A DNA stretch of 64,000 nt, taken from assembly GCA_019009955.1 (NCBI GenBank), contig CM032230.1:129917501-129981500 (forward strand). Direction: 5' to 3'. This stretch comes from Riptortus pedestris. Taxonomy: Eukaryota > Arthropoda > Insecta > Hemiptera > Alydidae. The position numbers and the translations under genes were made by a program. Shown piece after piece: positions 34,180-45,107 of this stretch; positions within the stretch are counted from its first letter, which is position 1; every line of letters begins with the position of its first letter. The notes under the pieces are model-generated. The model saw only the letters and a program-made list of their open reading frames with translations. It was not told the DNA's origin and did not search any database.

Positions 34180-35195
34180 AAAGGGGCTCCATAAACTAAG
34201 CAAATTTCCCACCTGAAGTTTTACATCAGATAAATATACATACAGACCACTACCTTGAATGTTAAGTGAATAAATACAAACGGTAATGAGAAATCTTTCT
34301 GTCAATATAAAATAAAAGTTAATAATCTCTACAAAGGAAATGAGGCTGAATTGTAAACAAACGCCAACCAACCTCCTAGCACTGAATAGATACATAGGGT
34401 GTACAGAAAGTTCTAAGCCTGATTTCAACTTACATATTTTTATTTTTCAATATAGTCCCCCTCAACAGCAACGCACTTATTCCACCGCTTTTCCAACATC
34501 TGTAACCCGGTCAAAAAAAAAAAAATTGTTGTCAAAACATTCCAAAACAACCTTGACAGCTGAGGTATCATAAGTACACCAGGCTTAGAACTTTCTGTAC
34601 ACCCCTGTATATAGACCGGAAAGACAAACAATTAACGAAATATATCTGAATATAACATATTAATTTTATTGAAAACAATTTACTAAAGCTAGTGCTGTAA
34701 TTTGCAATGAATCGGAATCAGTTTTATCTCAATCACTTACATTTTAATGATCCATAAAGAAAAAAATGGGAGGGGGTCAATAGAACGTATTTGCATATAT
34801 ATCACTAATTTTGGTATTTAGCCTTGTAATGAAGTGAATTATGATATAACAGCTTCTTATTAATATGACTAGTAGGAGTGGATTTTGATGCGACGTATAG
34901 TAACAGAAATATATCAATTATTTTTAATTCCTCCCCTCTAAACCCACAACCCCTGGTCCGATTTCAGCCGTTAACGCACTCGATCTTTCATTTTACATAG
35001 AACGACTAAATTTAGAGTTTGGTAACGATTAAATAGTGTTAAGTGCAACCGCTAGAAAGGTAAAAGACAAATATTTTTGGACCTTTTTTTCGACATCTCC
35101 TAGGTGGGATCGATGGGCATTTGATGAAAAATTTCGAATATCGCGTCAAGAGTACTACCTGAATAGCTGATTTCCCTTAAGGGAAATCTGCTAAA
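34180..35195 (+). repeat. RepA, long form, hosting a mariner MITE
   Basis: Left end truncated to AAGGGGCTCCATAAACTAAGC; right end GATTTCCCTTAAGGGAAATCTGCTAAAA. Long-form blocks continue on both sides of the mariner at 34393-34607 (CAAACGCCAACCAACCTCC before it, GACAAACAATTAACGAAAT after). Confidence 0.8.
34393..34607 (-). mobile_element. mariner-derived MITE with transposase C-terminus
   Basis: Terminal inverted repeats GGGTGTACAGAAAGTTCTAA (left) and its complement (right) flanked by TA on each side (34391-34392, 34608-34609), the mariner target. The minus strand reads LEKRWNKCVAVEGDYIEK and a stop, which is the extreme C-terminus of mariner transposases. The catalytic DDD domain is gone. 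Internally deleted, 215 bp, mobile only with help from a full element. It inserted into a RepA copy and is therefore younger than it. Confidence 0.85.
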
Positions 35196-35617
35196 AGGTG
35201 TTGTCTTGTGTGCGAAAGGATGCTGCAGACAAAAATATGTTTTTATTTGATTGTGCACATTACTGACACATCGTAAATCGTAGAACGCGTGTAATGTTTG
35301 TAAACAAGCCATAAATAAAACGAAGGACAACTGGTTAGCTAGAATTGATAACGCTTTGGAGATGACTCATTGTTAATGTATGCAAATTGTCTATATTTCA
35401 GTCAGGAAAGGAGTAAATGTTTTTTAATAGTCTCAACGCACATTTTAGCCTGATAAACTGTCTTAAAAACGTCATCTATAATTTGGCCACTATCGGCTTA
35501 TAGTTTGCATAAAATACTCGATCATGGGCACGTTATTACTTGCATGAAGTCATTAAATATATATTATGAAATATATAAAACTAGGAACATGTTAAAATTA
35601 AACAGAAAAAATCATAT
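35196..35617. other. AT-rich gap
   Basis: About 420 bp between RepA and an LTR; nothing recognised. Confidence 0.5.
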
Positions 35618-36138
35618 TGTTGCGAAAATTAAATACATGTAGTATTAGCAGAGAGAGCCGCGTATATGGGAGATGCTAGGGAAGACGGAAGAGAGCCGAC
35701 CGAGGGACTGTAGCGCAAGTAGGTTCCAGACTACAGAGTCCAGTAGTCCTTCGAGACCACGCCCTTTGATGTTACCGCCCCTCTATATAAGCATGTGCAA
35801 ATCGGCCGACAGTTTAGTTTTATTCTCAGTGCTACACATCAGTGCTACAATGCAACTTAGTGCAGTGCGGTAAAGTGTTTTTATAAGAAGAACAGTGCTG
35901 TGCCGCGACTCTGTAAGTAACATTATAGTGTCGTGTTTAAGATAGTGCAGTGCAGTCTTTTTGTAAAGTTCAGTGCATATTGTGAGTAGTAATTAAGAAT
36001 AATTAACCAAGTGTATTGTGCATTGTTAAATAAATTGTGCAGTGATAAAAACTGTAAAACTTGTATGTGTTTAATTTTGCAATACAAAAGAACTCTTATT
36101 AACAACGTTTATTACTGGTTTTGTAATAAAACGTAACA
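35618..36138 (+). mobile_element. solo LTR, Gypsy-like, with 4-bp target duplication
   Basis: TGTTGCGAAAATTAAATACA at the start and TAATAAAACGTAACA at the end give the TG...CA of an LTR. ATAT flanks it on both sides (35614-35617, 36139-36142), a 4-bp duplication fitting Ty3/Gypsy-type integration. TATATAA (35784-35790) is followed about 30 bp on by GACAGTTTAGTTTTATTCTCAG. The transcribed part is full of CAGTGC and GTGCCG words, and AATAAA is near 36029. No primer-binding site follows, so this is a solo LTR left by recombination. Confidence 0.8.
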
Positions 36139-36142
36139 ATAT

Positions 36143-36535
36143 ATTTACTAAGTACGAAGGAGATGAATGGAGCCGACCGATGGAAGGACTATTGGCGGCC
36201 GAAGTGTCTACTGGGGCCGGGACTCTTCTAGACTATGCGTCTTAGTGCCTTCTGGGCATTCTGTTTGATATTTTCCGCCGAGCTATATAGTAGCCCAGCT
36301 TGCCCCGACAGTCAGTTTTGTTCTCAGCTCTCTTCAAGTGATCAACAGTGCGGTCAGTGCAGCTTTAGTGAACAGTGCGTTTTATTTGCATTGTGGTAAA
36401 GTGTTTTATGTGAAGAACTATGTTGCGCCGTTTTTATGTAAAGAACAGGGTAGTGCCGTGTAAAAAGTAAAGGGACAGTGCAGTACCGTTATCTTTGAGA
36501 ATATCAGTGCAGTGCCGTGTTTTTGTGAACTTCAA
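36143..36535 (+). mobile_element. related LTR fragment
   Basis: Starts AAGTACGAAGGAGATGAATGG, like the region near 21525. It continues with CCCCGACAGTCAGTTTTGTTCTC and dense CAGTGCAGTGCCGTG repeats. The 3' end with TAATAAAACG is missing. It sits immediately after the solo LTR's target duplication, so the solo LTR may have inserted into an older member of the same family. Confidence 0.65.
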
Positions 36536-37178
36536 CGATATGTACTGACATACGGGTATATGTACATTATCCATGCTTATTTGATATAAAGGTTTTAGTA
36601 TAGTGTGTCGTGTAATTAAGCGTGTAAGCACAATTTCTTCTCTTCTAGTGTGTCTATTAGATAAATGTATCGTATCTTCAAAAAGCCATATTTAGCGAAT
36701 TGGATTTCCCTGAGTTTACTGTCAGTGTTTTTCCATAAATTATTCCAATCACTAATTACGAGTTTTCTTATTTGTCTAAAATGTCAATTAGTTCAAGTTC
36801 AGTTGATTGTTCCGCTGTTCAGCCTACTATATAGCTTTATAATACGGTCACATGACAGAGTAACTATTAAATATAAATGTGTGTTTTTAGTATATGTATG
36901 TTATTAAAAATGTTAATAAAAAAGGGATTATTTGAGTATATATCTCAAGCGACATTATTGAACTCCATGTACCTGTATAAATGACTCTGTCCCTTTTAGT
37001 AGTTGTAATGTTCGTTAGTCCACAGAGTATAGCGTGTAATTCTTCCATGTATATTGTAGTGTAGTCAAATTTTTTGTCCACTTTCTCCTACCAAAAAGCA
37101 AACCCAGACCCATAACTCTGTCTTAGCATATATTGAGTTTGTACTCTTGACATCATTTTTCAAAAAGGTCCCCAAATG
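36536..37178. other. AT-rich gap
   Basis: Nothing recognised. 37130-37175 has a faint likeness to the RepA block around TACTCATGAC and AAATGTC. Confidence 0.4.
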
Positions 37179-37568
37179 TCTACCCTTTACGGACTGCTAA
37201 ATAGAAGATCTCACTTGTCAGTCTACCGAAAACAAACTAAAATATACAAGCTACTGCTAAAACCGATATGGATATACGGAATAGAAGTGTGGGGTACAGC
37301 AAACCCTTAGAACATCAGACGCATCCAGACCTTCCAGTCCTAAGTCCCGCGCACCATAGTAGATGCTCCATATTATATCTCCAAACACACCCTCCATAAA
37401 GATCTTATATCCCATTTGAAAAGGCCCTGATTTCCCTTAAGATTCACAAAATTCCAAAGGAGGCTATCCAATCATCCTAATCCAGAAGTCCTAACCTTTT
37501 CCAGTACCACTCATCCATATTCCCCTCCAGAAGAGACTATCGCCCAGAGATCTCCTATAGACGTGTAA
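37179..37568 (+). pseudogene. Jockey-type LINE reverse transcriptase C-terminal fragment
   Basis: One frame reads for 130 codons with three internal stops. YGLLNRRSHLS, YKLLLKPIWIYGIEVWGTA, IRRIQTFQS, PRTIVDAPYYISKHTLHKDL and a final EETIAQRSPIDV match the thumb and post-RT region of Jockey ORF2 (the LKPIW-YGI-LWGTA and IVDAPW-V motifs). The catalytic FADD region lies further upstream in intact elements and is absent. Stops at NP*, QS* and KRP* show decay by point mutation with the frame preserved, so this is an old 5'-truncated copy. No target duplication was found. Confidence 0.88.
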
Positions 37569-37699
37569 AGTGAAGTGATAGCAGTGGCTATTTTCTTATC
37601 AAGTGCCATTCGTCCTTAGCTCTTGACTTCCTTGCCAGGCAGGGGCGGGGGCATCACATCATGCTTTTTATTTATTTGATGTGCTCCACAGCTAGGCGA

Positions 37700-37966
37700 T
37701 GTAGCCCAGTATCAATCTTAATAGTAAATGTCCCATTAATAATTAATATTATAATAATAACCTGTTATATCACGAAGCACTTTCTTGGGAGTTTAAATAC
37801 CAAATTTTTGAACATTGAGTTTTACTGTGGTAGGTACATGCAAATACGTTGCGTAATGACGTCATTTAAGAAAGAACATGTTTATTTCATACATAACAAA
37901 CTCGATATTTTTATCGCCGCAACGTAGAAAATCAATCTTTACGTGGCCCCTGCGAGACGGACTTTT
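37700..37966 (-). repeat. RepA, diverged, left-end part
   Basis: TTATATCACGAAGCACTTTC, GGAGTTTAAATACCAAATTTTTG and the terminus TGGCCCCTGCGAGACGGACTTTTT. The right half is missing. Confidence 0.65.
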
Positions 37967-38164
37967 TGGCTGTATTTTCATCTTAATTAGTTTGGCGTTG
38001 CTTAGGCGATTCCTTGCACAATTAACTTTACACAACAGTTATCAATAAATGGTAGTGAGTTCGACCTTTGAGCTGATAAGAAATGGAGTCTTGACTATAA
38101 AATAAGAAAAAGAAAATAAATAAATAAAATAAAATGGAAGTGTTCTGAAACATGGATGCTTTTA

Positions 38165-38770
38165 TTCCCCGTTTCCTATATTGGAAGCCTTTTCGGAGTT
38201 GGACAGCAAGTCGAACAGTTCTCCACTGACGTCAGCATCCAAACTTCCCTTTAAAAGAGGATCTTGTATATCTACAAAAGGAGATGTATCTTTCAGAAGT
38301 GCACCAACACTTTCAACATGTAGACACAGCCCGGAGAAAACATATTGTACAGACTTCTACCCCATGCTAAAAGTTTACTTTATTCTTTGGCAGTTCTTTT
38401 ATCCATGAGGAAGTTTTTCAGCGCGCAACTTAGATTTTCTTCACAAAGTCTCCCTCGTTTTCTTCTCTATTCCCTTCAACTTTGTTATCACCGGAAAAGT
38501 TGGCCCTATTTAAATATGTAAAAGTAAACTAAAAGATGACCATATAAAACCTAACTTTTCTAAAACTTGAACGAAACCTTCCATAAAGTCAAGAAGGAAT
38601 GAAAGCGGTAGAATATATCTTGTATCTTCTGAATTATTTATATCAACAGGTTTCTTGCCCCTTAGATTTTTTTTCGCAAATTCAGGATCAATCTAATATT
38701 CACTTCGATACAGCCAGGAGTCAAACCTTGTTCTAAAACAATGTCTTTCCAAAACTCGTTCTATGTATAT
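38165..38770 (-). pseudogene. coding-like remnant, unrecognised
   Basis: Minus-strand frames read protein-like stretches: EFWKDIVLEQGLTPGCIEVN; DPEFAKKNLRGKKPVDIN continuing LPLSFLLDFMEGFVQVLEKLGF; and SVQYVFSGLCLHVESVGALL through GSLDADVSGELFDLLSN to a TAA near 38166. They lie in more than one frame with stops between. Composition and length exceed what random AT-rich DNA usually gives, but I cannot name a family. It could be an old host gene exon, a processed pseudogene or a transposon protein. Confidence 0.3.
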
Positions 38771-38849
38771 TCAGTATTGTGAGATTTATTACAGTTGTTT
38801 AAAATGTTTATTAATTTTATTTGAATAATACATATTAGACCATGAATAG

Positions 38850-39203
38850 TACACGTCTCTCACGCAGGGGCTGCGTAAATTAAGCAGATTTTACAAGTGC
38901 TGGTATAACACACATCAACTCTCTACAAATTCTATTTTTCTATGTAAAATAACGGAGCAATTTTAAATTTTCAAATCCTCCCTCTCTGAACACCCCCCCC
39001 CATTCCAGGTCCGATTTCAGCCGTTAACTATTATGATCTTTAGTGTTGAATGAAACGATTAAAAACCGAGTATGTTGTAGGTAAAAAAAAACGTTTCGAG
39101 ACAAGAACATAAAAATTTAATTGCTGGCGTCATCCTATCTCCCATAATAAATGTCTCATCAAAAGAATATTTCTTATTTAAGTTAAGAATAAAGTGGTTC
39201 ATG

Positions 39204-39208
<5 letters not shown>
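38850..39208 (+). repeat. RepA, diverged, left half
   Basis: Starts CTCTCACGCAGGGGCTGCGTAAATTAAGC and runs through GGTCCGATTTCAGCCGTTAAC to an (AT)n tract at 39209-39237. Confidence 0.75.
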
Positions 39209-39237
<29 letters not shown>

Positions 39238-39240
<3 letters not shown>

Positions 39241-39894
39241 GTTAATGTAGCCGTTTTATTTAAAACTAAAGATCACATTCGTTAATGCGTGAAATCCAAA
39301 ATGCTTTGATTTTATTGTTTTCCTCTTTCAGTAAACACCCACTCTTACTCATGTCATATTATCAATAAGCCGTTATAGCATAAACTATTTTAATCTAAGC
39401 TTAAATACCAAATACTGTTTGCATTAAACGTTTACTGAATGAGATAAATAAAAGTAAGTATTGCGATGGCGTCTTCAATTAAGATTTTGAGGTCGTAAAT
39501 CGAAAATATTTATTACTGTACTCGATATTTAACTGTTTCATTACTCACTAAAGATCGCATTAGTTAATGGATGAACGCAGGGGTGGAATTGGGGGGGGGG
39601 TTAAAAAGGAAATTTTGAAAATTCAAAATATCGCCGTTATTATGAGTCGTATAGAAATGTTACAAAACCAATCTTCTTAAGTTGTTGATGCTCTATAATT
39701 GTTATTTTATACAGTTTTTCTTATGAGAGTTATTTGCACTTTCTTGTTTCCAGCCTTCATTTATCCCCCCTTTACTACAATCCTTTTATCTATCAGTTGT
39801 TTACATAATAATAAAGAATGAGATCACAAATGTTCTATACCAGCACGTGAGAAATCTGCTTTGTTTACACAGTCCCTACGAGATTGACTTTTTT
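39238..39894 (-). repeat. RepA, diverged, facing the previous copy
   Basis: Runs from the (AT)n tract in reverse orientation through TTTAAAACTAAAGATCACATTCG to ACAGTCCCTACGAGATTGACTTTTTTTT. With 38850-39208 it forms a head-to-head pair around the microsatellite; a poly-G run is at 39589. Confidence 0.75.
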
Positions 39895-39912
39895 TTTAGT
39901 CCCTTGGAGGAA

Positions 39913-40395
39913 CTGTAGGTTGTCATCGACCCCTTGGGGGCCACTTAGACCAAGAACCGGCCCACTGTAAGATTTGATCCGGCTCGCGAAACATTTTGAA
40001 AAACCCAATTAAACAAAAATATTATACTACTTAATCCAAATGAGAAGAGATGAGAGAAAATGAAGGAAAACGAAAATGGACCTTTGACCACCTAGGCGTT
40101 AATAACCCCCGCGAGTTCGGTTCCTAATAATAATAAAAAAGAAAATAACTTTTGTTGTTTATAATAATTTTAAGCTTTACGATTTTATTACTTGTTCAAC
40201 ATATTTTTTTCATTTTTTTTGTTATTTTAATGAATTGTGTTATAGTTACATTGTTGTTAGAGTTTCATGGCTGATAACTATAGTTAAAAATTATGAACAC
40301 TGCTTTAGAATGCACTACTTTTAAAAGCGGCTCGCGAACGTATTTGCACACTTAAGTGTGTCCCGCAACATGTCAAAGGTTGCTCATACATGCTG
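39913..40395. mobile_element. hAT-like MITE, second copy
   Basis: Shares AACCCAATTAAACAAAAATATTA, GTTAAAAATTATGAACACTG, TTTTAAAAGCGGCTCGCGAACG and GTCAAAGGTTGCTCATACATG with 26651-27175. More decayed at the left end. Non-coding. Confidence 0.55.
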
Positions 40396-40746
40396 TATGT
40401 AGATAATGATGATTCGAGAAGGCTGTGTCCTAAGCTTGCCAGTACGACTTCATCAACTCCGGTTTATCCAGTACGTACCATTCTCGGTCTGCGTTCTTTA
40501 ATTGTCGCAATTTTGTGTTGACTGTTTGTGGGCCTAGAGTTGGATAGCCCTTTTAAAGACTCGATCTGATGCTAGAATGAGATTGAATGAACTGTTGTTT
40601 TTTTCCACTCATTCGTCATACTTAAATTTTTTATCGGTGTGCAAATAAGAGATTGATAAAAAATCTATTATTTGCATTGGATCTATTTTTCGATAATTGG
40701 TCCTTTTAGTGTTCGAACGTGTGCTTTCAATTGATTTATTAATGAC

Positions 40747-40990
40747 TAGCTAAGGTACCCGGTTTCGCCAGGGAATTAATTTGCGGCTGAATGAAGATGG
40801 TATTTTTTTGGAAAGGCTTTACTTTGCACAATATTTAGACATTTCCCCGTCCCAGTGTTTAGAGTTTATACCCGTTTTTGTTGTGAATTATTAACAAAAA
40901 AATTGTGTGTTTTTTAAGGCTTCACTGTCGTCAATAATTTTATATTTCCCGCCTCCTGTGCATGTAATTTTTTTTTATAACGTAAGGGAC
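40747..40990 (-). mobile_element. HelB fragment, hairpin end
   Basis: CTAGCTAAGGTACCCGGTTTCGCCAGGG and AATTTGCGGCTGAATGAAGATGG identify the CTAG end; it breaks off after TCCTGTGCATGTAA. Not in an (AT)n tract. Confidence 0.7.
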
Positions 40991-41164
40991 CATATAATTC
41001 ATTATCATAGAAAGTATTATGTCTTCCACCTCTGGTCCGATTGCAGCCGGTAAGGGACTTAGTCTTTAGTTTTTTACTTAAAATGCATTTAAGTTCTGAA
41101 ATGTCTATCGACCGTACACAGGAGATGACGAAAGTGAGGTCATACCTGTACGCAGAGCTATTCC

Positions 41165-41480
41165 ATATCGAAGTTCGCTCACCTCTGCAACATTGGGATT
41201 GAAGAGGAGCTCGAGCCGAGAGAACTAATGGCCTTCTGGATAGATCGATCCTTGTTCCAGCTCGTTATCCTCCTACAGAGCTGATGCGGAGGAAGCGGGA
41301 GATGGAGGAAGTGAGAGGAGAGGAAGCACTCAGCGGACAGGAAGTTGCCAGCCCAGCTGATCACTCCCGCAAAAACTGCCTCAGTCTCATTACGACCCGC
41401 CTACTCCTTCTTACCTACGGCTCTTCTTATATTTAGACAGGAACAGGAAACTGGCCGCCATTAAACACTCTAATGATCCT
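41165..41480 (-). other. GC-rich island with possible first-exon features
   Basis: Roughly 300 bp clearly richer in G+C than its surroundings. The minus strand has AATGGCGGCCAG (41452-41463 region), like the YY1-type initiator motif of housekeeping promoters. At the far side GTTGCAGAG|GTGAGC looks like a splice donor (GT complement at 41181-41182). An open frame of about 60 codons ends at the donor. This could be a lone 5' exon, an exapted promoter or an unclassified element. No further exon was identified. Confidence 0.3.
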
Positions 41481-41673
41481 TGGCTAATTGATTGTTATGA
41501 TTTAGAGTCATTCTGAGGCAAATATATTTCAATTAGTATCACTAGACAATATCACTAGTGTTTTATCTTTTGAATTCCGTTCAGGGAAATCAGCTGATCA
41601 GGTTGCACTCGTTGGACGCAGGATTCGAAGCATGTCTTAAAAGTCCATTGAATTCACCAATAACAAAAAAAAA

Positions 41674-42466
41674 AAGTCCGTCACGCAGGGGCTGCTTAAA
41701 CTAAGCAGATTTCCCTCGTGTTGTTTACTAATAGATAAATCGACTGGTAACACAACACTACCGTGAATAAATACAAACGGAAATAAAATATGTTTCATCC
41801 AATTTTAATAACCTGCCGACAGGAAGCGTTAGGTTAGAAATGTAAACAAACGGGTCTGCCCGCTTCACACCGGAAAGAAAAACAATTACAGAAATATATC
41901 AGAATATAACATATTAATTTTATTGAGAACAATTTACTATATCTAGTACTGTAATTAATAATGAGTCAGAATAATTGTTATCTCAATCAATCAAATTTTA
42001 GTAGTCCAAAACCTTAAGACGGGGGGGGGGTCACCGGGAGATATTTGAATGTATCATGTATAATAAAGGTCTCTTGAATACAATTTTTGGTATTTAAACT
42101 TCGAATAATGTGATTTATTATGTATCAGAGTATTGTTTATGTAACATGTGTAGAATTAGTGGTTTGCAGATGACTGAAAACTGAAAAATGCAAATATCTC
42201 GGTTAATATTCAAAATAGAGAATACATGTATATATCAATATTTATAGTACATTTAATTTGCAGTAAGATTGATCCTATACAATATTTCGATCCGACGTAT
42301 AGTAACGGATTTTTCTAATTTTCGAAAATTCCTCCTCTAAACCACCCCTCCCATTGGTCCGATTTCAGCCGTTAACGAACTTGATCTTCATTTTTTCCTA
42401 AAACGATTAAATACCGAGATTGGTGGCGGTTAAATAAAAATTGCGACCGCTAGAGTGTTAACAGAG

Positions 42467-42529
<63 letters not shown>

Positions 42530-42653
42530 TTTGAACGGACCTCATTTTCGTCATCCCCTGGGTAGGGTCGATGGACATTTGAAGACATTTTTCGAAAATC
42601 GCATCATGAGTACGACCTCAATAGCTGATTTCCCTTAAGAGAAATCTGCTAAA
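41674..42653 (+). repeat. RepA, long form, full length
   Basis: Best full-length long copy (about 980 bp). AAAAGTCCGTCACGCAGGGG at the left; CCTGCCGACAGGAAGCGTTAGG; a poly-G run near 42020; ACCGCTAGAGTGTTAACAG beside (AT)n at 42471-42511 plus a T-run; right end GATTTCCCTTAAGAGAAATCTGCTAAAA. Confidence 0.9.
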
Positions 42654-42717
42654 ACACAACCGTTGAAATTTTTGTATTTTTTCATTTGCGAATCATTGTC
42701 TTTTAGCCGATTTCCCT

Positions 42718-44367
42718 TTTGGGGCATATGTCATCCTACCTAGGAGATGAAAATTAGGTAAGTTCAAAATTATATATATATATATTAGATCAAATAAGGC
42801 ATTTTCGAGACAACAAAAACATAATTGAAAACGTCATCACACAACGAATTAGCATGTATCTCGCAATAATTGTGTTTTAAAATAACTATTTGAGTCTTTA
42901 TGCTAAGGATAAAATGGTTCATGATATAACAACTTATTGTTTATACGACATGTGTAGGAGTGGGGGTTTACTGAATGCTAAAAAAATAAAAAATCCAAAT
43001 ATCATTAGGCGCGTGCCTACGGGTGTAGCCATGAAAAAGTTTAAATGTTCGTAGCAAGCGCATGCATGGGCTGGGAACTTTTGGCAACCTAATACCTTCC
43101 TAGGCAGGATATGTCTATTAGTCAGTATGCAAGTGAACCTGACCCTGCTTACAGCAGATCTTTAATTCCCAATGTGTTACCCGTGTAGCCAACGCGCCCA
43201 ACGGTGTGCCCAGCTACGAGAATTGGCAATTTCAGTTTATCGTTTTGTTTTGTTGTTTTTTCTAAGTCATCATAACAAATAAAGTTAAGATAGCTTTTCC
43301 CTCGAGCCAACACAGTTCTGTGAAACGCACCAGTGATCCAAATATTCGTTCTCAATGGTTGCGAGAAGTTTCATCGGGTGAGGAGTCTGAGGTGGAAGAT
43401 CTACTAACAAATTTGAAGCATCGAGCGAAGGAACTCTTGAATTTACCAGAAAAACATACCCCACCCATTATAATCCCTAAAGAGACTAATAAGATGCAAT
43501 TTCTGTGAAGGACCGGCAAAGAAAAAAAAATATTCAGAAACATGTGTGCAAAATATAAAACAAATTATATGTAAATATCAATGTGGCAAATTTGTCCTGA
43601 CTGTTTATAGAAGCGCCTGTTTATGTATTTACTATATTTTGTACATAGTATTTTATTTTCCATTAATAAGTTTTAATAAAATAAAGTTCCATTACGTTTT
43701 TTTTGGTTATAGGATGTATGTTAGTGTGTTTTCATTAAAAAAAAAAAAAAAATGTTATTGACTTCAATAAAAACTGATTTTGATTTGTTCACCGTTATAA
43801 TTGCTTAAAACTTGTATACATTAAATTCTTTTATAATTTTTATTATTTTTTTTTTTTAATGAAAACACATTAATATACATCCTATACGCAAAAACACGTA
43901 ATGGAACTATATTCATTACATTTGATTTTTTTCTTATGTAAATCATTTTTAAGTAATGGCTACACCTGTAGCCAACGCATCCAAGTGTGTCACTAACTAG
44001 GACGCGCCTGTCGGAGGGTTAATATTCATGATAGAGAAAATATGTATATAACATTTATAGGTGATTTTTAATAGCATTGGCTATTCCTCTTCTTTAAACC
44101 TCCCTCCCTCTTGTCCGATTTCAGCCAGTATTATTAAAGGAACTTAATCTTTAGTTTTTTACTTAAAAGGCTTATAAGTCGAAAGTGTTCTAAATTGTCT
44201 ATCGATCCTTCACAGGAGATGACGATAATGAGGTCCATTCAAAACTATACGTTTATCTATTCTATCTATCTGATCGATGGAGATCATTTTTGTGATCTAC
44301 TAGGTAGGATCGATTGGTATTTGAAGAATCTCGCCATGAGTACAGCCCCTACGGGAAATCTGCTAAA
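42718..44367 (+). repeat. RepA, diverged, interrupted by piggyBac-like DNA
   Basis: A short reverse RepA end (42718-42790) is followed by a forward diverged copy from about 42800. It stops at AAATATC (43003) and resumes at TTAATATTCATGATAGAG (44019), running to GGGAAATCTGCTAAAA at 44367. Confidence 0.7.
43004..44018 (+). pseudogene. piggyBac-like DNA transposon remnant
   Basis: The right end is GGAGGG followed by TTAA (44019-44022), the piggyBac arrangement. Inverted relatives of GGCGCGTGCCTACGGGTGTAGCC (left) occur at 43963-44010 (right), although the outer 13 bp of the left end are lost. On the plus strand 43320-43630 reads EESEVEDLLTNLKHR, LPEKHTPPIIIP and then, across frameshifts, Cys/Lys-rich pieces with CKYQCGKF, compatible with the C-terminal cysteine-rich DNA-binding tail of piggyBac transposases. 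The catalytic part is absent. A 60-bp inverted repeat (about 43688-43755 and 43843-43915) forms a fold-back inside. Assignment rests mainly on the TTAA/GGG end; coding support is weak. Confidence 0.45.
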
Positions 44368-44424
44368 ATTAATTTAAAGTAAATGGAAAATGCTAAGCCT
44401 TCTGACGTCTTAATTTTATGACGT

Positions 44425-45096
44425 TGTACGTTTTATTACAAAACCAGTAATAAACGTTGTTAATATGAGTTCTTTTGGATTGCAAAAAATTATACACACA
44501 CACAAGTTTCACAGTTTATTACTGCACAATTTATTTTACAATGCACAATACTCTCGATTATTACTACTCACAGTATTACACTGATAGTGTCACTGTTCTT
44601 CAGAATTCACAGTCCAATAATTCACTCACGGTCACTGAAATTCACAAAAGACGGCACTGCACTGTCCTTTACTTCGCGGCACTGCACTGTCTTAAACACG
44701 GCACTAAACTGCTACTTACAGTCAGGGTACAACACTTTTCTTCTTATAAAAACGCTTTACCGCGCTGCACTAAGTCGCACTGTAGCACTGATGTGACCCT
44801 CAAGACGTCTGACCGTAAACTGACTGTGGGGTGCTGTGTGACTTCCTTATAAATCCTTGTAGAAATGTCTAGGCATAGAAGGTTCCAGTTCGAGAAATGT
44901 CTAGAAGTTCCGGGAGACGGCTATAATTAGATTTTAGCTGTACAGACTTAAATGGAGAGCTGGGTGAGACCGAGGCTTTTCCAAAAAGGACTAGAAGGGA
45001 CTAGTAATGGCGCGACCAATTATCGGCACTTCTGTGAACTCCTCCGCACTCCCCAATCACGCGGCTCCTTCTCTGGTGTATTTAATTTTCGCAACA
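44425..45096 (-). mobile_element. solo LTR, Gypsy-like
   Basis: Minus strand starts TGTTGCGAAAATTAAATACA and ends TAATAAAACGTACA, the same family as 35618-36138. Between them are a TATA-like GGATTTATAAGG, GACTTAGTGCAGCGCGG and many CAGTGCAGTGCCGTG-like repeats; longer than the other copy by about 150 bp. Flanking bases differ (ACGT and ATAT), so no target duplication is left. It lies between two copies of one host segment. Confidence 0.78.
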
Positions 45097-45107
45097 ATAT
45101 ATAATTT

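Noticed and set aside
36143..36535. Second LTR of a complete retrotransposon paired with 35618-36138
   Set aside because: There is no internal sequence between them, and the first LTR has its own target duplication, so they are separate insertions.
43149..43355. Minus-strand open frame of 68 codons in the piggyBac-like remnant
   Set aside because: No recognisable domain; the plus-strand reading next to it is a better candidate for the element's own coding.
44475..44852. Open frame of 125 codons on the plus strand
   Set aside because: Lies antisense within the LTR at 44425-45096; the composition follows the CAGTGC repeats and no domain is seen.
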